Made by a program: the position numbers and the translations under genes. Below the pieces are notes generated by a model. It was given only the letters and a program-made list of their open reading frames with translations. It made no database searches and was not told the DNA's origin. From the NCBI GenBank assembly GCA_016869285.1, contig VGEN01000028.1, positions 1-38,073 of the forward strand: 38,073 nucleotides of DNA, in the 5' to 3' direction. The stretch is from Alphaproteobacteria bacterium (GTDB lineage Bacteria > Pseudomonadota > Alphaproteobacteria > SHVZ01). Of the stretch, positions 25,054 through 33,587 are shown in pieces. Position 1 is the first letter of the stretch. Every line of letters begins with the position of its first letter.

Positions 25054-27399
25054 CTATCCGCGCGCCGCCTGAATCGCCCGCCAGACCCGCTCCGGGGTCG
25101 CCGGCATGTCCATGCTCTTGACTCCGACCTGGCGGAGCGCGTCGACGACCGCATTCATCACGGCCGGCAGCGAGCCGGCACAGCCCGCCTCGCCGCAGCC
25201 CTTGGCGCCGAGCGCGTTGGTGGTCGCCGGCACCGGATGGCTGATGAAGCCGATGTCGCAGGTATCCGCTGCCCGCGGCAGCGCGTAGTCCATGTAGGAG
25301 CCGGTCAGGAACTGGCCGTCCGCATCGTACACCGTCCGCTCCAGCAGCGCCTGGCCGATGCCTTGGACGATGCCGCCATGGGTCTGGCCCGCGACCATCA
25401 GCGGATTGAGGATGGTGCCGAAATCGCTTACCGAGGAGTACTTGACCACCTGCACATGCCCGGTCTCCGGATCGATCTCGACCTCGCAGATGTGGCAGCC
25501 ATTGGGGAAGGCCGACGGCGAGGTATCATGGACGAGGCTGACATCGAGGCTCTTCGGCACGTCACCAGGCAGCTTGATACCCGAGCGCAGCTTGTCGGCG
25601 AGCCCCATGATGCCGATCGATCGGTCGGTGCCGGCGATGACGAAGCGGCCCTGGCTGAACTCGATATCGGCCGCTGCGGCCTCCAGCACATGGGCCGCAA
25701 CCTGCTTGCCCTTCTCGACGACCTTGTCACCCGCTTCGATGATCGCGCCGCCGCTGGCCATGGCCGAGCGCGAGCCGCCGGTGCCGCCGCCGCCGATGAG
25801 CTGGTCGGAGTCGTTCTGGTGCAGCTTAATCTTCTCGAAGGGGATGCCGAGCTTATCGACCAGCACCTGGGCGAAGGGCGACCAGTGGCCCTGGCCGTAG
25901 TCGAGCGTGCCGGTGACGATGGTCACATCGCCATTCGCCTCGAAGCGGAGCCCGCCCATCTCCTTGCCCTGGGGAGCGGTCACCTCGAGGTAGTTGCCGA
26001 TGCCGATGCCGCGCAGCAGGCCGCGGGACTTGCTCCCGGCGCGGCGCTTGGCGAAGCCGTCCCAGTCGGCGGCCTTCGCCGCCTTGGCCAGGAGGTTCGA
26101 GAAGTCGCCGGAGTCGTACTCCATCGCCGACGGCGCCTTGTACGGGATCTGGTCCGGCCGGATGTGGTTGCGCTTCCTGAGCTCGACCTGGTCGATGCCC
26201 ATCTCGGCCGCCGCCGCAGCGACCAGGCGCTCCATGAAGTAGTTGCCTTCCGGCCGCCCGGCGCCGCGATAGGCGTTGATCGGCACGGTGTTCGTCATGA
26301 TGCACTTGGTCGAGACTTCGATCAGCGGCGTGCGATAGACGCCGATCGAGTTCTTGACGATGTTAATCGTCGACATCAGCGGGCCGGCGGTGTTTAGCAC
26401 CGCGCCCATATTGGCATAGCCGGTGAAGCGGACCGCGAGGAAGCGCCCATCCTTGTCGAGCGCGAGCTCGCCCGTGAAATCGTGGTCACGGCCATGGCAG
26501 TCGGAGAGGAAGCTCTCCGAGCGGTCGTCGGTCCATTTGACCGGGCGGCCGAGCAGGCGTGCCGCATGTAGGATGCAGGCATATTCCGGATAGATGCCGG
26601 CCTTCATGCCGAAGGAGCCGCCGACATTGCCGGTGATGATGCGGACGTTCTCCGGCTTCTCGCCGAGCAGGTCGGCGAGCGAGTTCTTGAAGCCGAACAC
26701 GCCCTGGCTGCCGACGTAGAAGGTCCAGCGGCCGCTTGCCTTGTCATAGGAGCCGACCGCCGAGCGCGGCTCCATGGCGCTGACGACGATGCGATTGCTG
26801 ATCAGCGGAAGCTTGGTGACATGCGCGGCCTTGGCGAAGGCTTCCTTGACCTTGTCGGCCTCGCCATAGTGCCAGTCGAGCACGAGGTTGTCCGGCACGT
26901 CGTCGAAAAGCTGCGGCGCTCCGGGCTTGGCCGCCTCGCGTGCGTCGGTGACCGACAGCAGGTCCTCGATATCGACCTCGACCGCTTCCGCGGCGTCGCG
27001 CGCTTGCGCCTTGGTCTCGGCGACGACGAAGGCGACGGGGTCGCCGACATAGCGTACCTTGCCGGTGGCGAGCGAACGCCGCTCCGGCTTCTTCATCGGG
27101 CTGCCGTCGCGGTTGTTGTAGGCGATCGCGCATTTCAGCGCGCCGTAGCCTGCCGCATTCAGATCCTCGCCGGTCCAGGCGCCGAGCACGCCCGGCATCG
27201 CTTTCGCGGCGGCCAGATCGATCTTCTTGATCACGCCATGCGCGTGCCGGCTGCGCACGATCGCGCACCAAGCCTGGCTCGGCAGGTTGACGTCGTCGGT
27301 GTACTTGCCTTCGCCGCGAAGCAGCGTCGGGTCCTCCCGCCGCGGCACCGGCTGGCCGACACCGAACTTCGTCTGGCCCCACTGGATGGAGTCGTCCAT
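25054..27399 (-). CDS. Xanthine dehydrogenase-family molybdopterin-binding subunit (CoxL-like), orphan
   Basis: A 781-residue large subunit of the xanthine oxidase family. GVGQPVPRREDPTLLRGEGKYTDD is the usual N-terminus. The loop AYRGAGRPEG (near residue 370) is of the aldehyde/xanthine-oxidising type and lacks the Cys of true CO dehydrogenase. GAKGCGEAG near residue 735 carries the catalytic Glu. Such enzymes hydroxylate purines, aldehydes or N-heterocycles and normally work with FAD (CoxM) and 2Fe-2S (CoxS) subunits. Neither gene is adjacent, so partners must be elsewhere or lost. Its stop lies 44 bases from the small membrane protein gene, and the GGT gene is 31 bases upstream on the same strand, so they may be co-transcribed. 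Confidence 0.92.
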   Translation of the reverse strand: MDDSIQWGQTKFGVGQPVPRREDPTLLRGEGKYTDDVNLPSQAWCAIVRSRHAHGVIKKIDLAAAKAMPGVLGAWTGEDLNAAGYGALKCAIAYNNRDGSPMKKPERRSLATGKVRYVGDPVAFVVAETKAQARDAAEAVEVDIEDLLSVTDAREAAKPGAPQLFDDVPDNLVLDWHYGEADKVKEAFAKAAHVTKLPLISNRIVVSAMEPRSAVGSYDKASGRWTFYVGSQGVFGFKNSLADLLGEKPENVRIITGNVGGSFGMKAGIYPEYACILHAARLLGRPVKWTDDRSESFLSDCHGRDHDFTGELALDKDGRFLAVRFTGYANMGAVLNTAGPLMSTINIVKNSIGVYRTPLIEVSTKCIMTNTVPINAYRGAGRPEGNYFMERLVAAAAAEMGIDQVELRKRNHIRPDQIPYKAPSAMEYDSGDFSNLLAKAAKAADWDGFAKRRAGSKSRGLLRGIGIGNYLEVTAPQGKEMGGLRFEANGDVTIVTGTLDYGQGHWSPFAQVLVDKLGIPFEKIKLHQNDSDQLIGGGGTGGSRSAMASGGAIIEAGDKVVEKGKQVAAHVLEAAAADIEFSQGRFVIAGTDRSIGIMGLADKLRSGIKLPGDVPKSLDVSLVHDTSPSAFPNGCHICEVEIDPETGHVQVVKYSSVSDFGTILNPLMVAGQTHGGIVQGIGQALLERTVYDADGQFLTGSYMDYALPRAADTCDIGFISHPVPATTNALGAKGCGEAGCAGSLPAVMNAVVDALRQVGVKSMDMPATPERVWRAIQAARG

Positions 27400-27430
27400 T
27401 TCCGTTCTCTTGAAGTCGTGTCGGCGACGT

Positions 27431-29017
27431 CTAGTAGCCGAGCGCGCAGCCGTCCTTGCGGGGCTCGGAACCGCCGATCAGCACGCCGCGGTCATGATCG
27501 ATCCAGATCGCCTGGCCGCCGCCCGGCGGCACCTCGGTGCGCACAACCTTGTGGCCGCGACGCTTGAGGTCCTCGGCAACGCCCTCGGGAATCGCCGGCT
27601 CGAGCCTGAGCTCGCCCTCATAGGCCCAGATGCGAGGCGCGGCCAACGCATCCTGCGGGTCCATGTCGAGGTCGAGCATGTTCGAGACCAGCGTCGAATG
27701 CCCGGTCGGCTGGAAATGACCGCCCATGACGCCGAAGGGCATCACCGCCTTGCCGTTCTTGGTCAGCATGCCGGGAATGATCGTGTGCAGCGGGCGCTTG
27801 CGCGGGCCGATGCAGTTCGGATGCCCTTCGATGACGCGGAAGCCCTGGCCGCGGTTCTGCAGCATGACGCCGGATTTGGGTGCGAGGATGCCGGAGCCGA
27901 AGCCGGCGAATAGCGAGTTGATGAAGGAGCAGGCGTTGCGGTCCTTGTCGACGACGCAGAGATAGGTGGTGTCCTTGTGCTCAAGGAAGTCGGTGGCGAT
28001 CCAGGGCTGCACCGAGTCGAGCCGGATCTGCGAGCGAATGGAACCCGCCTCCTGGCTGGAGAGCAGCCGGTCGACCGGCACGTCGGCCATCGTCATGTCG
28101 GCGACATGCTGGTTGCGCAAGCGATAGGCGAACTTGGCCGCCTCGGCCATCAGGTGAATCCGGTCCGCCTGGCTGAACTTGGTCGAGCCGTAATCGTACC
28201 CGGCGAGCACGTTCAGCATGATCAGCGCGGTGATCCCCTGACCGTTCGGCGGAATCTCGTGCACGTCGTAGCCGCGATAGTTGGTCGAGATCGGCGTCAC
28301 GTAGTCCGCACGCGACTCCTCGAAATCCTCCATGGTGTGGAGGCCGCCGAGGCTGCGCAGCTTGTCGACCATGTCCTTGGCGATGTCGCCCTTATAGAAA
28401 GCGTTGCGGCCGCCCTTGGCGATCCTCCTGAGCGTCTCCGCCAGCTCCGGCTGCGTGTGCTTATCGCCGATCGCCGGCGGCTTTCCGCCCGGCAGGAAGC
28501 GCTTCGCCGCATCCGGATCCTTCGACATCTTCGCCGTCATCTTGCCCCAGTCGCTACCGGTGCGCGGCGAGACGCGATAGCCGTTCTCGGCGGCGTCGAT
28601 CGCCGGCGCCAGCAGTTCGGCCAGGTCCTTGGAGCCGTGATCGGCGTGCAGCTTGCACCAGCCGTCGATCGCGCCTGGCACCGTCACCGCATGGGGCGAC
28701 TGCATGCGGATCGCATCGATGCCTTGAGACTTATACCAGTCATAGGTCGCGGCTTTCGGCGCCCGGCCGGAGCCGTTGAGGCCGATCGGCATCCCGGCCT
28801 TGGGCGCGTAGAGCACGAAGCAGTCGCCGCCGATCCCGGTCGCATGCGGCTCGATCACGCAGAGCATGGCGATCGCCGCAAGCGAGGCGTCGACCGCGTT
28901 GCCGCCGGAGCGGAGCACGTCGATCGCGGTCAGGGTCGCCAGCGGATGGGCCGTCGCGGCGACGCCGCCATCGGCATAGACGGCGGAACGGCCGGTATGA
29001 AAGTCGCGGACGCGCAT
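27431..29017 (-). CDS. Gamma-glutamyltransferase family protein (Ntn hydrolase)
   Basis: This 528-residue proenzyme of the GGT/cephalosporin acylase family has the N-terminal block AATAHPLATLTAIDVLRSGGNAVDA and GIGGDCFVLY. The self-cleavage site is in KDTTYLCVVDKDRNACSF, with the nucleophile probably Thr350. The PFGVMGGHFQPTGH segment contributes to the active site. The family hydrolyses or transfers gamma-glutamyl groups, as in glutathione use. No typical Sec leader is visible, so it may be cytoplasmic, unlike E. coli Ggt. It is the first gene of the minus-strand run toward the Mo-hydroxylase. Confidence 0.92.
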   Translation of the reverse strand: MRVRDFHTGRSAVYADGGVAATAHPLATLTAIDVLRSGGNAVDASLAAIAMLCVIEPHATGIGGDCFVLYAPKAGMPIGLNGSGRAPKAATYDWYKSQGIDAIRMQSPHAVTVPGAIDGWCKLHADHGSKDLAELLAPAIDAAENGYRVSPRTGSDWGKMTAKMSKDPDAAKRFLPGGKPPAIGDKHTQPELAETLRRIAKGGRNAFYKGDIAKDMVDKLRSLGGLHTMEDFEESRADYVTPISTNYRGYDVHEIPPNGQGITALIMLNVLAGYDYGSTKFSQADRIHLMAEAAKFAYRLRNQHVADMTMADVPVDRLLSSQEAGSIRSQIRLDSVQPWIATDFLEHKDTTYLCVVDKDRNACSFINSLFAGFGSGILAPKSGVMLQNRGQGFRVIEGHPNCIGPRKRPLHTIIPGMLTKNGKAVMPFGVMGGHFQPTGHSTLVSNMLDLDMDPQDALAAPRIWAYEGELRLEPAIPEGVAEDLKRRGHKVVRTEVPPGGGQAIWIDHDRGVLIGGSEPRKDGCALGY

Positions 29018-29201
29018 GGGCCTATGGCCTTTCGGATCGGGGAGGTTCGGGATCGGACGGAGGCCGGGATGATAGGAGGGTCGCAGTCCGGCGACAACGC
29101 ATGCCTCCTCCTCTCCAAAATGGATCGAACGACATGGATACAGCCCCCCGCGCCTCGTCCGTCAAAGACAGAAACCCATATAGTCGCGCTGCAACACACG
29201 G

Positions 29202-29241
29202 ATTCTGCGTATATTCACGCAGAATGCGGAATTATATACGC
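29202..29241. promoter_or_regulatory. Nested palindromes in an AT-rich patch upstream of GGT gene
   Basis: ATTCTGCGT (29202-29210) is an exact inverted repeat of ACGCAGAAT (29217-29225). GCGTATAT (29207-29214) is an exact inverted repeat of ATATACGC (29234-29241). They interlock, offering alternative hairpins or two operator half-site pairs. They lie about 190 bases before the GGT start and next to a serine hydrolase relic, so a regulator site or a mobile-element scar are both possible. Confidence 0.5.
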
Positions 29242-29540
29242 TATCCGAAGCAGATACGGGTCAGGGTGCCGAAGACGCCCAGGTGGAGCGCGGCGAGCTC
29301 GTTGGCCATCCACCCGACGCGGGCACCCCAGACATTGGCGAGCACGGTGACGCTCAGCTTCTCGTCCGGCCAGCGGCAGTGCATCGCGTGGAACCCGCTG
29401 ATCCGCCCGGGATGGCCCTGCACGCGGTTGCCGAACAACTGGCCGAAGCGCGTGCCGGGGATGCCGGCCGCGCGAGTGCGTCCGGAGGTCGGGAATACCC
29501 GCATGCGCCTCGCCATCCTGGTCGCCAGCCTCGGGATCCC
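29241..29540 (-). pseudogene. Decayed C-terminal piece of a second serine hydrolase
   Basis: In one minus frame, GTRFGQLFGNRVQGHPGRISGFHA, followed by PDEKLSVTVLANV and MANELAALHLG, matches the C-terminal quarter of beta-lactamase-family serine hydrolases (GxG, then the H-x-G motif as HPG, then a beta-strand ending in LAN). The catalytic SxxK and YxN parts are absent, and upstream sequence in this frame is not recognisable. It is therefore a relic rather than a gene. The rest of the gap 29018-29699 shows nothing else apart from the palindromes. Confidence 0.5.
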
Positions 29541-29699
29541 AGGGTCCGTCGCATCGGCTCGATAAGGTCCTGCGTCGCCCTGGATCGATGAGCGCACGCA
29601 CTCGGCCAGGGAGCGTGAGCAGCCGAAGCATCCACAAACGGGCACTGCGGTCTGGAGCAGGGTCGCCCCAGCATCTCGGAACTCAATATGCAGGCCGTG

Positions 29700-32420
29700 T
29701 CAGCCGTCCGAACCGGCTGCAGCCCACTCCGCGAATGCCAGGCGCAGCTGCTTTTCGGCCTCGATGATGGCGAAGAACACGACGCCGACGCCGACAACGA
29801 GAACCCCGTCGAAGAGCGAGACCGACTGGGTTCCGAACACCTGCTGCATGAAGGGGAGATAGGTGACGGCAAACTGAGCGGCCGTGACGGCGACCACGGA
29901 TGTCCATACGGCCTTGGTGCCAAGAGCAGCTTTCCAGGTCAGCGAGGTTCCGTAGATGTTGCGGATGAAGAAGAGGTGGAAGATCTCGAGCACGACGAGC
30001 GTGTTGAGCGCCATGCTGCGCGCGAGCTCCGCCGTATATCCTCTGTCGATGGCATAGGCGTAGATGCCGAACACGCCGCCAAGGAACAGCACGGAGACGA
30101 AGACGATGTGCCAAACCAGGCTCGCATCGAGAAGCCCCTCCTTTCGGGGACGCGGCAGACGGCGCATGGTGTTGGCCTCCGTCGGCTCGAAGGCCAGCGC
30201 GATGCCGAGCGTGATGCCGGTAATCAGGTTGACCCAGAGGATCTGCACAGGGGTTACCGGCAGGGTCATTCCGAAAAGAAGCGCCAGGACTATCGTCATG
30301 GCCTCGCCCGCGTTCGTCGGCAGCGTCCAGCTGATCACCTTCTTGATGTTGTCATAGACCGTACGCCCCTCGCGCACCGCCGCCACGATCGACGCGAAAT
30401 TATCATCCGCAAGCACCAGCTCGGATGCTTCCTTGGCCGCTTCGCTGCCTTTGCGCCCCATCGCGATGCCGGCGTCGGCCCGCTTCAGCGCCGGCGCATC
30501 GTTGACCCCGTCGCCGGTCATCGCAACCGTCAATCCGCGGGACTGAAGCGCCATGACCAGCCGAAGTTTGTGCTCGGGACTGGTGCGGGCGAATATGTCG
30601 GTCTCCATCACCGTGGCGGCCAGGGCCGCATCGTTCATCGCGTCCAGGTCGCTCCCTGTCAGGACCTGATCCGGGTTCTGCAGCCCGATCTGCCTGCCGA
30701 TCGCGGCAGCCGTGCCGGCGTGGTCGCCCGTGATCATCTTCACACGAATGCCCGCGCCGCGGCATTCGGCCACGGCGGCAACGGCTTCCGGGCGCGGCGG
30801 ATCGATCAAGCCCGCGAGGCCGATCAGCACGAGCGGCCCTTCGATGTCGGCAGTCTCCAGCACCGTTTGCGACGGCGGCAGGGGGCGCATCGCAAAAGCA
30901 AGGACGCGCTGCCCCCCGGCAGCGATGCCGTCGGCGATTCGGTGCCAATAAGCCTCATCCAGGGGCTCCATCTTGCCGGACCGGCTGCGCTGAGCGGAGC
31001 ACATCGCAAGGATGCGCTCCGGTGCGCCTTTGACGTAGGCGAGCGCGTGCCCTTCATGGTCATGATGGAGAGTCGCCATGTAGCGGTGGCGTGAATCGAA
31101 CGGAATGGCGTCCGTTCGAGACCACCCCGATGGCGCGGCAAGGCCATTGCGCCTGACCTTGCCGGCGAAAGCGAGCAAGGCCCCCTCCATCGGGTCGCCC
31201 TCACCCCCCCAGACGCCGTCGCGCGAATGCAATGCGGCGTCGTTGCAGAGGGCCGCAGCCCGCGCAAGCTCGGCGAGGACGTCAGCTTCGCGCGGATCGA
31301 CCTCCGCGGTCCCCAGCCGTATGGCGCCCGACGGCGCGTAGCCGTCTCCATCCACGATGAGCATGTCGCAACCGATCACGATCGAGGCGACCATCATCTC
31401 GTTGCGGGTCAGGGTGCCGGTCTTGTCGGTGCAGATCACGGAAACCGAGCCGAGCGTCTCGATCGCAGGCAGACGGCGGACGACGGCATTGCGCTTCGCC
31501 ATCGCCTGCACGCCGATCGCGAGAGTGATCGTCAGCACGGCAGGAAGACCCTCCGGGATCGCCGCCACCGAGAGGCCGACCACCGCCATGAACAGGTCGG
31601 CAAAGGGGCGATGCGCGACAAAGAAACCGAATACGAGAAGCGTCGCCGCGATCAGGAGGATCAGGAACGTCAACCAGCGAGCGAAGCCGTCCATCTGGCG
31701 GATCAGCGGCGTGGTCAGCGTCTCCACCTTCGACAGCAGGCCGCTGATCCGCCCGATCTCGGATGTCGCTCCGGTTGCAACCGCGATCCCGCGCCCCGCG
31801 CCCCCGGTCACGAGCGTGCCGCTGAAGGCCATGCAGGCGCGATCGCCGAGCGCGGCATCCTCCGTAACTGGCGCCGTCGCTTTCTCGACCGGGACCGACT
31901 CGCCGGTCAGAATCGACTCCTGGATGCGCAGCCCGTCCGCCTCGACGAGCCTGAGGTCGGCAGGAACCCGCTCTCCTGCTTCCAGGATCACGATGTCACC
32001 CGGAACGACCAGCGCGCTGTCCAGACCCCGCCGCCGGCCATCGCGCAGAACCGAGGTGCGGGGGGTCAGCATCTGGCGGATCGCATCCATCGCCTGTTCC
32101 GCCCGACCTTCCTGGACGAAGCCGATGACCGCGTTGGCGATCACGACTGCGAGGATGACCGCCGTGTCGACGAAGTGGCCGAGGCTCGCCGTAATAAGCG
32201 CGGAGCCGAGAAGCACATAGATCAGCACGTTGTGGAAATGCGCTAGGAAGCGGAGGACGGGGCTGCGCCGCGCAGCCTCGGGGAGGCGATTGGCGCCGAA
32301 CCTGCCCAGGCGGCGCTCGGCCTCGGTCTGGCTCAACCCTTCCGCTGTCGTATCCAAGGCGACGAAGGCGGCATCCGCCGAAGCGGCGTGAAGCGTGGCT
32401 CGTGCGCTCGCGTCGCTCAT
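29700..32420 (-). CDS. P-type cation-transporting ATPase (P2, SERCA/PMCA-like)
   Basis: A 906-residue ATPase. It has a cation ATPase N-terminal domain (EGLSQTEAERRLGRFGANRLPE), the actuator loop ILTGESVPV, helix M4 motif AAIPEGLPAVLTI, phosphorylation site DKTGTLT (Asp about 332), hinge MTGDGVNDAPALKRADAGIAMG, and C-terminal helices with WVNLITGITLGIALAFEP. PEGLP in M4 and the six-helix C-terminus point to P2A/P2B calcium or broader cation pumps. The start at 32420 is preferred because GGAG lies 8 bases before it, rather than a GTG nine bases upstream. It faces the periplasm or cytoplasm as an inner-membrane pump; substrate ion uncertain. Confidence 0.93.
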   Translation of the reverse strand: MSDASARATLHAASADAAFVALDTTAEGLSQTEAERRLGRFGANRLPEAARRSPVLRFLAHFHNVLIYVLLGSALITASLGHFVDTAVILAVVIANAVIGFVQEGRAEQAMDAIRQMLTPRTSVLRDGRRRGLDSALVVPGDIVILEAGERVPADLRLVEADGLRIQESILTGESVPVEKATAPVTEDAALGDRACMAFSGTLVTGGAGRGIAVATGATSEIGRISGLLSKVETLTTPLIRQMDGFARWLTFLILLIAATLLVFGFFVAHRPFADLFMAVVGLSVAAIPEGLPAVLTITLAIGVQAMAKRNAVVRRLPAIETLGSVSVICTDKTGTLTRNEMMVASIVIGCDMLIVDGDGYAPSGAIRLGTAEVDPREADVLAELARAAALCNDAALHSRDGVWGGEGDPMEGALLAFAGKVRRNGLAAPSGWSRTDAIPFDSRHRYMATLHHDHEGHALAYVKGAPERILAMCSAQRSRSGKMEPLDEAYWHRIADGIAAGGQRVLAFAMRPLPPSQTVLETADIEGPLVLIGLAGLIDPPRPEAVAAVAECRGAGIRVKMITGDHAGTAAAIGRQIGLQNPDQVLTGSDLDAMNDAALAATVMETDIFARTSPEHKLRLVMALQSRGLTVAMTGDGVNDAPALKRADAGIAMGRKGSEAAKEASELVLADDNFASIVAAVREGRTVYDNIKKVISWTLPTNAGEAMTIVLALLFGMTLPVTPVQILWVNLITGITLGIALAFEPTEANTMRRLPRPRKEGLLDASLVWHIVFVSVLFLGGVFGIYAYAIDRGYTAELARSMALNTLVVLEIFHLFFIRNIYGTSLTWKAALGTKAVWTSVVAVTAAQFAVTYLPFMQQVFGTQSVSLFDGVLVVGVGVVFFAIIEAEKQLRLAFAEWAAAGSDG

Positions 32421-32553
32421 CCGACACACTCCATCTTGAGCAACCTCGCTGGAAGCGTCACGCAGCCTGACGAACGCATGCGCCGACGACCGTCAGAATC
32501 GCGTTCGACCCGGTGTCCCCGACACGCGTCGCCGATCCGACCGCCATCGGCCG

Positions 32554-33423
32554 CTATCGGTGTTGTCGCAGGTGCACGAACCAGTAGACCCCGCCCACCA
32601 TCAGGCTGCCGCCAATCAGGTTTCCGACGGTCGCGACCACGATGTTGTGCAGGGCGCCTCCGACGCTCAGCGCAGGAAACGCCGCCGCGCTCTGCCCGAT
32701 CGCGGTCCAAAACTGCAGATCGGCCCAGGCCTTGATCGCGAGGCCGTAGGGCAGAAGGTAGAGGTTGGCGATCGAGTGCTCGAACCCGGCCGCGACGAAG
32801 GCAGCGATCGGCGGGACGATGACCAGGACCTTGTCGGTTATGCTTCGCGCGCCGAACGACATCCATACCGCGAGGCAGACCAGCACGTTGCACAGCACGG
32901 CCAGGAAGAACAGCTGAACCGTCGGCAGCGCCGCCTTCGTCTCGGCGATCGCAAGCGCGGTCTTGCCGACGGCACCGCCGCCGAACTCGTGCTGTCCGGC
33001 AAGGAACACCAGGGCGGCGGTGCCGAGGGCGCCGGCGACATTGCCGACATAGACCAGGGACCACGCGCGCAGCAGCGCACCGACGGTGATCCGCCGGCTG
33101 GCGCAGGCGACGATCATCAGGGAGTCGCCGGTGAACAGCTCGGCGCCGCCCACGATCACCAGGACGAGCCCGAGCGAGAAAACCAAGCCGGCAAGGAGGC
33201 GCGCGACACCCCAAGGCAGATCGCCGGCCCCGGTCAGGACCACGGTCATGAAAACCGCGCCGAGGGCGACGAAGGCACCGGCAAGCAGGCCCAGCACGAC
33301 GAGCCCGATCGCATCCCGACCGGCCTTCGCTGCGCCCGCGGCCTCGCAGGCCAACGCCATCTCCGGCGGCATCGGCGCGTCGAGGCCGGGGACATCGATC
33401 GGCTTCTTGGGCGTTTCCGACAT
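32554..33423 (-). CDS. Formate/nitrite transporter (FNT) family channel
   Basis: This 289-residue inner-membrane protein has six helices. FNT marks are GGAELFTGDSLM, VYVGNVAGALG, LCNVLVCLAVWMSFGAR and GFEHSIANLYLLP, which hold the pore His and constriction residues. These channels pass formate, nitrite or hydrosulphide as pentamers. The start at 33423 (MSETPKK) is chosen over one four codons upstream, since a GGA lies at suitable distance; the choice is not firm. Located between zwf and the P-type ATPase on the same strand. Confidence 0.9.
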   Translation of the reverse strand: MSETPKKPIDVPGLDAPMPPEMALACEAAGAAKAGRDAIGLVVLGLLAGAFVALGAVFMTVVLTGAGDLPWGVARLLAGLVFSLGLVLVIVGGAELFTGDSLMIVACASRRITVGALLRAWSLVYVGNVAGALGTAALVFLAGQHEFGGGAVGKTALAIAETKAALPTVQLFFLAVLCNVLVCLAVWMSFGARSITDKVLVIVPPIAAFVAAGFEHSIANLYLLPYGLAIKAWADLQFWTAIGQSAAAFPALSVGGALHNIVVATVGNLIGGSLMVGGVYWFVHLRQHR

Positions 33424-33543
33424 GGCAACATCCAAGCAGCGTTACGGCATGCTGAGCAAGACTCGTCGGGTGCGACAGGACGGCACGAGGGTTTGGCGCC
33501 GGGTGCCTGCCTACAGGTCAGGAGATCGTCGACGATAACAATT

Positions 33544-33557
33544 GTCGCGGCCGCGAC
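33544..33557. repeat. 14-base perfect palindrome after zwf
   Basis: GTCGCGG/CCGCGAC lies 30 bases beyond the zwf stop on the minus strand and is followed by AATTGTTAT, so it may be a weak terminator. Confidence 0.4.
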
Positions 33558-33587
33558 TACCGGTTGGCTCGGTCGCTCCGGCGAAGA

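Noticed and set aside
25054..27399. True carbon monoxide dehydrogenase large subunit
   Set aside because: The active-site loop reads AYRGAGRPEG, without the Cys-containing loop of form I CO dehydrogenase.
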